IMG/VR virus record: IMGVR_UViG_3300032313_000630
Span: 1-27,327 of that record
From: a virus
Length of the DNA stretch: 27,327 nucleotides
Strand: one strand, 5' to 3'
A program made the translations under genes and the position numbers. Below are positions 20,124-26,541 of this stretch, one piece after another; positions within the stretch are counted from its first letter, which is position 1, and the number at the start of each line of letters is the position of its first letter. Below the pieces are notes generated by a model, which ran no database searches, had not been told where the DNA came from, and saw only the letters and a list, made by a program, of their open reading frames with translations.

Positions 20124-21288
20124 TTAGTTTTGCCAGCCATGATGCTTTAGTCGCAGCAAGTTTATCCTGTGCAGCTTTTAATTCTGCTTGATACTGTGCT
20201 TCTGCTGCTGCAATGGCAGCATTTACTTGTGATTGCAATAAAGCTTTTGCTGCAAGTAGGTCTGCTGCTGCCTTATCTGCAATTACCTTGTCTGCAGCAG
20301 CTTTTGCTGCAGCAATTTCTGTTGCTGATGGACCAGATGGTGCAGTAGGCACAGATGTTCCTGACATAGCAGCGCTTAAATCAATAAGCTTTTTAATTGT
20401 GCCTTGTCTACCTGAAGTACTCTTAGATGTTGATTTAAGTAAATCAATAAGTGACTGCATTGAAAGGTTTGGCTTTTTTGATTTAAGTGCAATAAATGAA
20501 CCTGCTGCTGATTGAATTGCTGCTGATGATCCAGAAATATTTTTAACTAGGCCTCCTGGCCCAGCAACAGTAAAGAATCCTGGGGCAAAAAAATCAAGCT
20601 TTGCTTCATCGTAGTTGCTATTTGCTGCAATTTCGCCAATTCTATCCACGTATCCTACTGAAACAGATGCATCAATGCATGCTGGCCAGTCAAGTCGCTT
20701 ATAATCTCGTCCATTACCAGAAGGGAAAAATACTGGAATCCCATCAGATGCAAGGCTTTCCACGGAAGACTGTGTTGCTGGAGTCTTTGGGCAATAGTCG
20801 GTTCCCGCAACACCTAGGTTGTGGTGTCCTTGTGCCATAGTCACGGCCTGAATGTTATATCTTGAAGCATTTGCTTTGACCCAGTTTAATGCATTAAATA
20901 CTGTGGATTCAAATGCAATTTGTCTTCCGCCAGTCGCAGTGTTTCCAATAATTTTAATAAAGATTACGTTCATGTTTGGGTTTGATTCCATTAGAACAGA
21001 TGTCATCTGTGTTCCATGATCAAATCCATTAATTTTAATTAAATCTACTGGCATTGATGCTGCGCCAGGGCCTTCCATAAAATTAGATCCGTTTGGACAT
21101 GTTGTCCAGTCTAGGATACATACCTCTTGAACAATTCTTCCTTTGAATGCAGGAAGAGAAGTATCGATTGCTGTATCTAAAATAGCTACGGTTGGTAGCT
21201 GAGCTGTCTTGTTTTCCAGGGCCGCATGGGCCGTTGTTGGGACAATGAGTGAAAGTGCTACTAGAGCAGTTATTAGTTTTTTATTCAT
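20116..21288 (-). CDS. Secreted subtilisin-like (S8) serine protease, 390 aa
   Basis: Signal peptide MNKKLITALVALSLIVPTTA with an AHA-A site. The catalytic triad is complete: Asp38 in VAILDTAID, His91 in FDHGTQMTS and Ser255 in SGSSAAIQ (GSSAA where the norm is GTSMA); Asn192 in PSGNGRD forms the oxyanion hole. The domain ends near 300, then a Pro/Ser linker and an Ala-rich coiled coil (AAAKAAADKVIADKAAADLL onwards), similar in style to the end of the 16142 product. There is no obvious propeptide. It should act outside the cell, on host surface or competitor proteins. The promoter is a perfect consensus ending six bases before the ATG. Confidence 0.85.
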   Translation of the reverse strand: MNKKLITALVALSLIVPTTAHAALENKTAQLPTVAILDTAIDTSLPAFKGRIVQEVCILDWTTCPNGSNFMEGPGAASMPVDLIKINGFDHGTQMTSVLMESNPNMNVIFIKIIGNTATGGRQIAFESTVFNALNWVKANASRYNIQAVTMAQGHHNLGVAGTDYCPKTPATQSSVESLASDGIPVFFPSGNGRDYKRLDWPACIDASVSVGYVDRIGEIAANSNYDEAKLDFFAPGFFTVAGPGGLVKNISGSSAAIQSAAGSFIALKSKKPNLSMQSLIDLLKSTSKSTSGRQGTIKKLIDLSAAMSGTSVPTAPSGPSATEIAAAKAAADKVIADKAAADLLAAKALLQSQVNAAIAAAEAQYQAELKAAQDKLAATKASWLAKLNG

Positions 21289-21294
21289 TTTACT

Positions 21295-21323
21295 ATTATA
21301 TAAAATTTATAAGTTTGTGTCAA
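21295..21323 (-). promoter_or_regulatory. Perfect-consensus leaderless promoter for the protease operon
   Basis: TTGACA (21318-21323), 17 bases, TATAAT (21295-21300), six bases, ATG at 21288. The -35 lies inside the last codons of the 21307-21471 gene. Confidence 0.85.
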
Positions 21324-21471
21324 TAGCCTTTGGATACCATTTGCCAGCATCCATGCGTAAAGATTGCTCTGTGTCTACGTATTCTTTAAACATTTCAGCA
21401 AGCATTTCTACCTTTTTGGTCAAGATGTATACTTCTGCCTCTAAATCATCTAGCCTTGTTTTATCTTTCAT
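21307..21471 (-). CDS. Small coiled-coil-like protein, 54 aa
   Basis: MKDKTRLDDLEAEVYILTKK begins a heptad-like helix (LDDLEAEVYILTKKVEMLAE, Leu and Val at a/d positions), followed by a polar tail ending WYPKAIDTNL. Its ATG overlaps the previous TGA (ATGA). The 3' end contains the -35 of the protease promoter. Function is unknown. Confidence 0.65.
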   Translation of the reverse strand: MKDKTRLDDLEAEVYILTKKVEMLAEMFKEYVDTEQSLRMDAGKWYPKAIDTNL

Positions 21472-21821
21472 TCCATACTCTCTCTATCTAATGGTGTGGG
21501 CGCTGTTGCTAGCGTTCCACATTCCAAGCATTGCATATCTAAGAAATAACTCGATATCTCAAAGTCTTGGAATATTGCCTTGACTGACCATATGTTAGAT
21601 CCGCATATACATTCATGTGTGGGGGTCCCCCTTAAATCTAAAGCATTGGCTTCTGCTTGTTCCGCCGCCTTAACTACTTCATCAAGATGTCTATTGAACA
21701 CTTCTTCTTCTTCTTTGTTAATATAATAAAATCCATAATCGTATCTTGTCCTAATCGCTTGACGCAGTTTGTAAATTCCAAACAAAAGGATTGCTAACGA
21801 CGCATAGGCAAAAGTTTTCAT
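21468..21821 (-). CDS. Membrane-anchored zinc-ribbon protein, 117 aa
   Basis: The N-terminal helix (MKTFAYASLAILLFGIYKL) is probably a membrane anchor and is followed by Arg residues. The middle is helical and charged. The C-terminal third has CICGSNIWSV and then MQCLECGTLA, a four-Cys ribbon. TATAAT ends five bases before the ATG, a leaderless arrangement one base shorter than the others. Topology and role are unknown. Confidence 0.7.
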   Translation of the reverse strand: MKTFAYASLAILLFGIYKLRQAIRTRYDYGFYYINKEEEEVFNRHLDEVVKAAEQAEANALDLRGTPTHECICGSNIWSVKAIFQDFEISSYFLDMQCLECGTLATAPTPLDRESME

Positions 21822-21834
21822 ACCTAATTATACA

Positions 21835-22392
21835 CTAAACTTGAATATATGTATAGGGTGCTGCTACGCTCATGTTGAACTCTGTTGCTGCTTCTAATGC
21901 TGCTTTTAAACGCACCTTTGGGTTTTGCTGCTTCTTGGTTGCATGCAATGCTCCTAAAGCTATCATTCCACCACTGCCTTCAGCCATGTAGTTAACTATA
22001 TTTTCCCCAACATGAAAGTCTTCATCTATAGTAAAAAGTCTTCCACACACACCAACAATAAAAATACCACCAGTATCTTCTTCAGATGCCGATCCAATGC
22101 TTCCGTAACCATTATCTTTAAATGCAGACTTTACGGAATCTATAAACTTAGTTCTCATAAACTTATCTAACCCTGAGTTTGTTTTAGTTGGTGTGTACTT
22201 TGGAGGTGTCCACATGTATTGTAGGATTTGTCCCATGCGAAACGAGTCTGTAAATGCAATTCCATACTGACCATTTTTAAAAACTTTTGGTTCTTTTCTT
22301 GAAAGAATCCAGCCAGTTTTATCATCTGAGGCGGCATGGTCGGACGCCATATAAACTACACCATTTTGGGCAATTGCTACTATACAGGTCAT
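21835..22392 (-). CDS. Proteasome-like Ntn hydrolase, 185 aa
   Basis: MTCIVAIAQNGVVYMASDHA is the start of a 20S/HslV/Anbu-type beta subunit. Removal of Met would expose Thr2 as nucleophile; Asp18 and Lys36 (KEPKVF) fit the catalytic set. GGIFIVGVCGRLFTIDEDF and YMAEGSGGMIALGAL are further fold marks. Length is near that of HslV (175), with no ATPase partner here. Such genes occur in phages and may assemble as rings that cleave peptides. TATACT ends six bases before the ATG, so a leaderless mRNA is predicted. Confidence 0.8.
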   Translation of the reverse strand: MTCIVAIAQNGVVYMASDHAASDDKTGWILSRKEPKVFKNGQYGIAFTDSFRMGQILQYMWTPPKYTPTKTNSGLDKFMRTKFIDSVKSAFKDNGYGSIGSASEEDTGGIFIVGVCGRLFTIDEDFHVGENIVNYMAEGSGGMIALGALHATKKQQNPKVRLKAALEAATEFNMSVAAPYTYIQV

Positions 22393-22424
22393 ATATATAG
22401 TATACTAAATAAAAATTAGTAGTG

Positions 22425-22733
22425 CTAGTCCTCTTCTACGTGTAATTCTAGATGGGTGAGCTTAATTAGGGATTCTTCTAGGTCAGACCGAACCTTAATT
22501 AGCTCCTGAATAGCATCATAATATTTGTCTTTCCACTCATCAAGATCTTTTTCAAGCTTATATAACTTTATTTGAAGATCCTTTAATTCTATACGCATCT
22601 CGTCCCTGGCTTTTTCTTCAAGCCGTTCAGAATTTGCATTTTTATTTCTTTTTTGATTTATTAAATTAGCAACCAATCCGCTTAAAAGCGAGGCCACTAT
22701 TGTTAGTATAATTTGATTAGACGATATATCCAT
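22425..22733 (-). CDS. Membrane-anchored coiled-coil protein, 102 aa
   Basis: One membrane helix (IILTIVASLLSGLVANLI) near the N-terminus is followed by a long charged coiled coil (LKDLQIKLYKLEKDLDEWKD and on). Size and layout resemble inner-membrane spanin or holin-associated proteins, but no lysin is visible next to it, so a lysis role is only a guess. TATAAT lies nine bases before the ATG, giving a leader of about two bases. Confidence 0.65.
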   Translation of the reverse strand: MDISSNQIILTIVASLLSGLVANLINQKRNKNANSERLEEKARDEMRIELKDLQIKLYKLEKDLDEWKDKYYDAIQELIKVRSDLEESLIKLTHLELHVEED

Positions 22734-22762
22734 GTTAAGTCAATTATACCGTAAAATGATTA

Positions 22763-22999
22763 TTAAACTAATAATTCAGAAGCTGATATCTCGTTTCCGC
22801 AGTACTTCTTTTTAATAATAAATTCCTTTACAAAATCAGATCCAAACTGTCTTCCAGCTAAAATAATTGTCCATCTAGGCTCAAGTTTGTTGTCGGTGCA
22901 TGAATTACACAGTAGTAGATTAATTGGCAGTAGTGCTGATTTCTTTACACTAAGTGCATTTTTGCTTTTGTTGCATGAGTAGCATAGTACCTTATCCAT
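22763..22999 (-). CDS. Conserved actinophage zinc-ribbon protein, 78 aa
   Basis: VLCYSCNKSKNAL and LLLCNSCTDN give two CxxC pairs 25 residues apart, a zinc ribbon. It continues LEPRWTIILAGRQFGSDFVK and ends EISASELLV. Proteins with this layout recur in phages of actinobacteria; their function is not known. It lies in the WhiB cluster and overlaps the gene upstream by eight bases. Confidence 0.75.
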   Translation of the reverse strand: MDKVLCYSCNKSKNALSVKKSALLPINLLLCNSCTDNKLEPRWTIILAGRQFGSDFVKEFIIKKKYCGNEISASELLV

Positions 23000-23312
23000 T
23001 ATTTTTGCCTCCTGGCTTTCCTTCTAATTCAACTCTGACTCCGTATGATTGCAAAATATTTTTTACCATTTCTATATACTCTATTACTCTGACTCTCATT
23101 GAGCCGTCGTATTGTGCAAAATTATTTTCGTATAGCCTGATAGCCAAAAAGTCTGGATATTTAACTATATCCATCTCAAGATTTGGCGCTGGAGATTTTA
23201 ACTCTCTAACTTTTTTAGCCATCTCTTTGGTATAGAATACTGGCTTGTTTGGCTCACCAGTCCATTCGTTTATTCCATGTGCAAAATGATTCTTAGATTT
23301 ATCAATGAACAT
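22992..23312 (-). CDS. Conserved hypothetical protein, 106 aa
   Basis: A soluble alpha/beta protein. The start FIDKSKNHFAHGINEWTGEP and the middle VKYPDFLAIRLYENNFAQYD look well-conserved in style (predicted strands and a helix IEYIEMVKNILQSYG). The C-terminal GKPGGKNNG is flexible. No enzyme motif is seen. Overlaps the WhiB gene by eleven bases and the zinc-ribbon gene by eight, so it is part of one coupled run. Confidence 0.7.
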   Translation of the reverse strand: MFIDKSKNHFAHGINEWTGEPNKPVFYTKEMAKKVRELKSPAPNLEMDIVKYPDFLAIRLYENNFAQYDGSMRVRVIEYIEMVKNILQSYGVRVELEGKPGGKNNG

Positions 23313-23613
23313 GTCTTGCCTTCAGTCTTTTCCATACATCTTTTGTTTTATGTGCATTTTTACCTTTGTCGGTTTCACCAGCGTTTAGGTAAACGCCTCC
23401 CCAAACTCCATAGTCATTGTTAGCAACACCGTTATCGTGGCATATTTTAATTACTGGGCAGCTCATGCATGCTTCATCAATACCTTTGGCAACACTTATA
23501 TCAGATTCATATTTGTCAAAAAACAAATTTGTATCCATACCACGGCATAGGGCTAAGTCATACCACTTGGGATCTGATTTATCTATTCCAAGATCATTTA
23601 AAATATTTGACAT
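23302..23613 (-). CDS. whiB: WhiB-family iron-sulfur regulator, 103 aa
   Basis: Four Cys ligands at 23, 49, 52 and 58 (ALCRG ... ACMSCPVIKIC) fit the [4Fe-4S] site of WhiB proteins, which bind sigma factor region 4. YGVWGG (68-73) is the signature turn, and a basic C-terminus (KTKDVWKRLKARH) serves as DNA-binding tail. The family is confined to actinobacteria and their phages. It may redirect host polymerase to phage promoters or block host WhiB proteins. It lies in a run of overlapping small genes. Confidence 0.9.
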   Translation of the reverse strand: MSNILNDLGIDKSDPKWYDLALCRGMDTNLFFDKYESDISVAKGIDEACMSCPVIKICHDNGVANNDYGVWGGVYLNAGETDKGKNAHKTKDVWKRLKARHVH

Positions 23614-23830
23614 ATTTTTTATTCAACTTCCATACACCATCATTGTTTATGGACACTTTATGCGCCATACCCCAAGCATTATTTCTAAACATACCGCCAG
23701 GTGATGCGTATCCAGATGAATTTTTATTCCAGATTACAATATCGTAATTGTCCCAGAATGATTTTGAAGTTTTGCCCTCAAACCTTTTCATAAAAATTTC
23801 TACACCAGCTTCAGTTAGTACCAACATCAC
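23594..23830 (-). CDS. Conserved hypothetical protein, 78 aa
   Basis: LVLTEAGVEIFMKRFEGKTS is followed by DNYDIVIWNKNSSGYASPGG and KVSINNDGVWKLNKKYVKYF. A small beta-rich basic protein, without Cys. It has no recognised motif. It is coupled by ATGA to the 23827 oxygenase and overlaps the WhiB gene by 20 bases. Confidence 0.7.
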   Translation of the reverse strand: MMLVLTEAGVEIFMKRFEGKTSKSFWDNYDIVIWNKNSSGYASPGGMFRNNAWGMAHKVSINNDGVWKLNKKYVKYFK

Positions 23831-24414
23831 ACATACTCATTCAAATATTTAGTTGATAGGAGTTTCATATCAACTCTGTGTTTATCCGATATCTCTTCCG
23901 CCTGAGTGTCTTCAAGATGACAAAATATCATGTCTAGATATTGTTCATCCTTAAGCTCTATTTTTGGCCTCCAGTGTATCTGGTGTGTTCCAGAAAATAC
24001 TAGAGCCTCATTGTTTTTTAAAGTATATGAAATCCCATTAACATATACTGGCCAAACCAAGTTAGAATTCATTTGTATATCTACAGTTATCATAGGCTTT
24101 TTAAATACCTTGTCATAATGTGGTGGAAGCCACGCAGGGTTCCCGCTCTTTGTAGTATACCTAACGAATTGAATTGCTGCTATCTTTAGATCTATATTAT
24201 ACTCTGACTTAAGCATATTTTCAATAGATATATATATATCTTCTGCACCAGATTCTCTTGAATCAAACTCGTCAATAAAGAATGCAAGCTGACCATAACT
24301 ATTTGGAGCCTTTATTTTATCTTCTGGACAAGAGTTGACCAACTCGTATACTCTATCAATTTGATCTTGATTTAATACGTTTTGAACAACTCTGTTGTCT
24401 AGATTATAATCCAC
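23827..24414 (-). CDS. 2-oxoglutarate/Fe(II) dioxygenase, IHWR subfamily, 195 aa
   Basis: WLPPHYDKVFKKP supplies Fe ligands His99 and Asp101; VDIQMNSNLVWPVYVNGISY is the core; VFSGTHQIHWRPK supplies His147 and Arg149. The GTG start at 24414 shares a base with the TAG of the upstream oxygenase (TAGTG), so a prolyl-hydroxylase-like and an IHWR-type enzyme are made in tandem. Substrate unknown. Confidence 0.85.
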   Translation of the reverse strand: MDYNLDNRVVQNVLNQDQIDRVYELVNSCPEDKIKAPNSYGQLAFFIDEFDSRESGAEDIYISIENMLKSEYNIDLKIAAIQFVRYTTKSGNPAWLPPHYDKVFKKPMITVDIQMNSNLVWPVYVNGISYTLKNNEALVFSGTHQIHWRPKIELKDEQYLDMIFCHLEDTQAEEISDKHRVDMKLLSTKYLNEYV

Positions 24415-25121
24415 TAATAAGACCTTAGATGGGATGTGTCTTCGCCTTCATTTACCCATAATCCTTTTGAGTCTTCTGGGTTATAGTTCATTTGTCTTTC
24501 TGGCGCACCATTATCAAATGTCCACCATATTGGCATTGTGTATCTTATTCCATCTTCTACTTCAGTAACAATATGATTGTAGTAGTTGTTGGCTGGGAAC
24601 ATTACTAGGTCTCCAGCCTCTGGCTTAATATCTAAATCGTAATCTGGGAACTGAATGTGACCACCAGTGTAGTCATCATTTGGATAAATAAGCGCAGTAA
24701 TATTTAGCTTATAATAATTTGATTTCATTAAAGGATCACCATTTGGATACTGGCAATCTGAATGCAACCCAGAACCCATAGTTGGACTCCATTTTATAAA
24801 GTGCAGTTCATTCCATGGCTTTTCAAATAACTTAATGTCATATTTTTCTACAAAGTTTTTTCTTGCCACATCAAACATTTTTTTCTCATAAAGCTTTATT
24901 AAATCTGCTACTTCTGGGTTTTCATCTTTAACCTGAATATGTCTTAGGCTTTTCCCACCAGAAAACTCTTTATCATCCCTATGTGTGTTTAAATAATCTA
25001 CAATCTTAACCCTGTGATCTTCATCAAGAAATTTTTCTACAACGATAATGTTGTCTTCTGATTTTCCTATTTTATCAAAATCTGCTTGGTAGTATGACCA
25101 AACCTTCATATCATCATTCAT
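24414..25121 (-). CDS. Prolyl-4-hydroxylase-like 2OG/Fe(II) oxygenase, 235 aa
   Basis: GSGLHSDCQYP gives Fe ligands His120 and Asp122, YTGGHIQFPDYD is the typical GG strand, AGDLVMFPANNYYNHIVTEV holds His183, and DGIRYTMPIWW holds Arg193 for 2OG. This is the standard P4H arrangement, unlike the IHWR copies. ATG 25121 is chosen for AGGAG six bases upstream; the frame extends to 25193. Family members hydroxylate proline, other residues or small molecules; here the target is unknown. Its start overlaps the stop of the 25114 gene by eight bases. Confidence 0.85.
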   Translation of the reverse strand: MNDDMKVWSYYQADFDKIGKSEDNIIVVEKFLDEDHRVKIVDYLNTHRDDKEFSGGKSLRHIQVKDENPEVADLIKLYEKKMFDVARKNFVEKYDIKLFEKPWNELHFIKWSPTMGSGLHSDCQYPNGDPLMKSNYYKLNITALIYPNDDYTGGHIQFPDYDLDIKPEAGDLVMFPANNYYNHIVTEVEDGIRYTMPIWWTFDNGAPERQMNYNPEDSKGLWVNEGEDTSHLRSY

Positions 25122-25845
25122 TATTACTCCTAATTGTGTTAACGAAATGGCTATATATCTGTTCTTGGCTATATAGGTCTTGCTGTGTTTCAAAAAAATA
25201 TCTAAACGATTTATCCTTAAGTATTTCTGATGTTTCTTTATCCCATGTAGTCCAAAATAAATTTATTCCAGCTGCATCGCAATACGACTCAAGAATTCTA
25301 ACTGATCTTATATAGCTTAAAGCAAGAAGCTGCAAGGAAACATTATTTGGCTCTGCCATAATATTATGCTCTACACCGTCTTCTGATTTTAACTGCCTAT
25401 ACATCTTTGGCTTATAAACTTTTCCTTCTGGCCAGTATCCATATTGTCTAATAATTTCTGGCATTAAAACAAAAAGTTTTGATGGTGCCCCGTATAAATC
25501 AACATATTTAATTATGTTTGAAACTATCTTCTGTGGGTCTGCTCCAGGGTAAGCTAAACTTCTAAATGTTCCAACAGTACCAAGATAATATTTGTATAGG
25601 TTGTACGACCAAGCATCTTCTATTTTGCTATCTATAGGAAGTGTGTACTCACATCCAGCAAATAATATATGCTCTTCTTTTGGTATCTTGTAAAATTCGT
25701 CGCATCGAACTCCATGAGAATTTAATGAGTAATCATTTTCTTCCATCCACGGAGTAGGAAATTCAACCATAGGTTCTATTTTATTAGAAAGCCATGTTGT
25801 GTATTCTGAATTAAGATCAAGAAGTTGATCTTTGTAAGACAGCAT
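25114..25845 (-). CDS. Degenerate SGNH-like protein, 243 aa
   Basis: The N-terminal half is clearly related to the 8795 SGNH hydrolase: LNSHGVRCDEF, then HILFAGCEYTLPI with EDAWSYNLYKYYLG. The nucleophile position is Glu66 (GCEYT versus GCSET in the active paralogue). The C-terminal DGH segment is missing: the protein stops 90 residues earlier. It is thus probably inactive as hydrolase and may bind a substrate or a partner. A good promoter (25872-25901) and AGGAG-type site lie upstream. It heads an SGNH-like/P4H/2OG operon. Confidence 0.75.
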   Translation of the reverse strand: MLSYKDQLLDLNSEYTTWLSNKIEPMVEFPTPWMEENDYSLNSHGVRCDEFYKIPKEEHILFAGCEYTLPIDSKIEDAWSYNLYKYYLGTVGTFRSLAYPGADPQKIVSNIIKYVDLYGAPSKLFVLMPEIIRQYGYWPEGKVYKPKMYRQLKSEDGVEHNIMAEPNNVSLQLLALSYIRSVRILESYCDAAGINLFWTTWDKETSEILKDKSFRYFFETQQDLYSQEQIYSHFVNTIRSNNE

Positions 25846-25871
25846 TAAGATTTTCTCCTAGCGACTTTACA

Positions 25872-25901
25872 ATTATACATCCTGCAACATAGTGCTGTCA
25901 A
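25872..25901 (-). promoter_or_regulatory. Sigma70-type promoter for the 25845 operon
   Basis: TTGACA (25896-25901), 18 bases, TATAAT (25872-25877), followed by a leader of about 20 bases containing AGGAGA. Unlike most others in this part of the window, it makes a leadered mRNA. Confidence 0.8.
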
Positions 25902-25903
25902 GA

Positions 25904-26050
25904 CTATTTTAATTCTTTAATCGATACCAGATTTATTGATTTAATTTCATCGTCAGTAATAAATATATCATTTAGATACTCTTTAGCATCTTCTGGATTA
26001 AACGCCTCTACTTCTAAAAAGACATCTAATTTAATTGAATATTTATTCAT
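25904..26050 (-). CDS. Small acidic hypothetical protein, leaderless, 48 aa
   Basis: MNKYSIKLDVFLEVEAFNPE then DAKEYLNDIFITDDE: a predicted beta-beta-helix fold, acidic, without Cys. TATAAT (26057-26062) ends six bases before the ATG and there is no Shine-Dalgarno. It fills the gap between the holin-like gene and the SGNH-like gene. Function unknown. Confidence 0.6.
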   Translation of the reverse strand: MNKYSIKLDVFLEVEAFNPEDAKEYLNDIFITDDEIKSINLVSIKELK

Positions 26051-26065
26051 AATACAATTATAGCA

Positions 26066-26356
26066 TTATTTAGAAGCTTTTTTATCGACTGCTGAAAATG
26101 CGGCATTTATTTCAGCAACAGTCAGCTTTCCGTCGTCCAGGAAACCTCGTGCAAGCCTTTCAACTACGGTGGCAACGCCAAGAGTCCCAGCTAATATAAC
26201 TGCTTTAGCTGTGCTAATTCCTACTACTGCACCTGCTCCAATTACTGAAAGTCCTGATGCTGCAAATACGGCTATAATACGCATTACAATATTATTAATA
26301 CTTGCAATTGCTCCGCCTCCAACATGCTTTGGCTCTTCAATATATGCTTTTGCCAT
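26066..26356 (-). CDS. Holin-like membrane protein with EF-hand-like motif, 96 aa
   Basis: Two hydrophobic helices (IVMRIIAVFAASGLSVIGAG and VGISTAKAVILAGTLGVATV) are separated by a short turn, followed by a charged tail with DDGKLTVAEINAAF. This tail matches the D-x-G-x-[ILV]-[ST]-x-x-E unit found three times in the 26535 product. Size and topology fit a holin or a virion-linked membrane protein. I favour holin, but no endolysin is adjacent within the window. Confidence 0.6.
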   Translation of the reverse strand: MAKAYIEEPKHVGGGAIASINNIVMRIIAVFAASGLSVIGAGAVVGISTAKAVILAGTLGVATVVERLARGFLDDGKLTVAEINAAFSAVDKKASK

Positions 26357-26358
26357 TT

Positions 26359-26541
26359 TTAATCCTCATTTCTATTTCTGATCGGACTTGTAATTATCCA
26401 AAGAGCAGTTGTTGCTATGATTCCATAACCAACAATTGTCTTTGCACTTCCGTCCAGAACTACCCAAGCAATAAACATACCAAGAAGGGTCCATGCTTGG
26501 TCAACCATATCTTTTAGGATATTCTTTATTATTCTTACCAT
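26359..26541 (-). CDS. Small two-helix membrane protein, holin-like, 60 aa
   Basis: MVRIIKNILKDMVDQAWTLL begins an amphipathic/transmembrane segment (TLLGMFIAWVVLDG), then a second helix (IVGYGIIATTALWIITSPI) and a basic-acidic end (RNRNED). This layout resembles the small membrane proteins that precede holins in phages of actinobacteria. It overlaps the 26535 gene by seven bases and is followed within three bases by the 26356 gene. Confidence 0.65.
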   Translation of the reverse strand: MVRIIKNILKDMVDQAWTLLGMFIAWVVLDGSAKTIVGYGIIATTALWIITSPIRNRNED

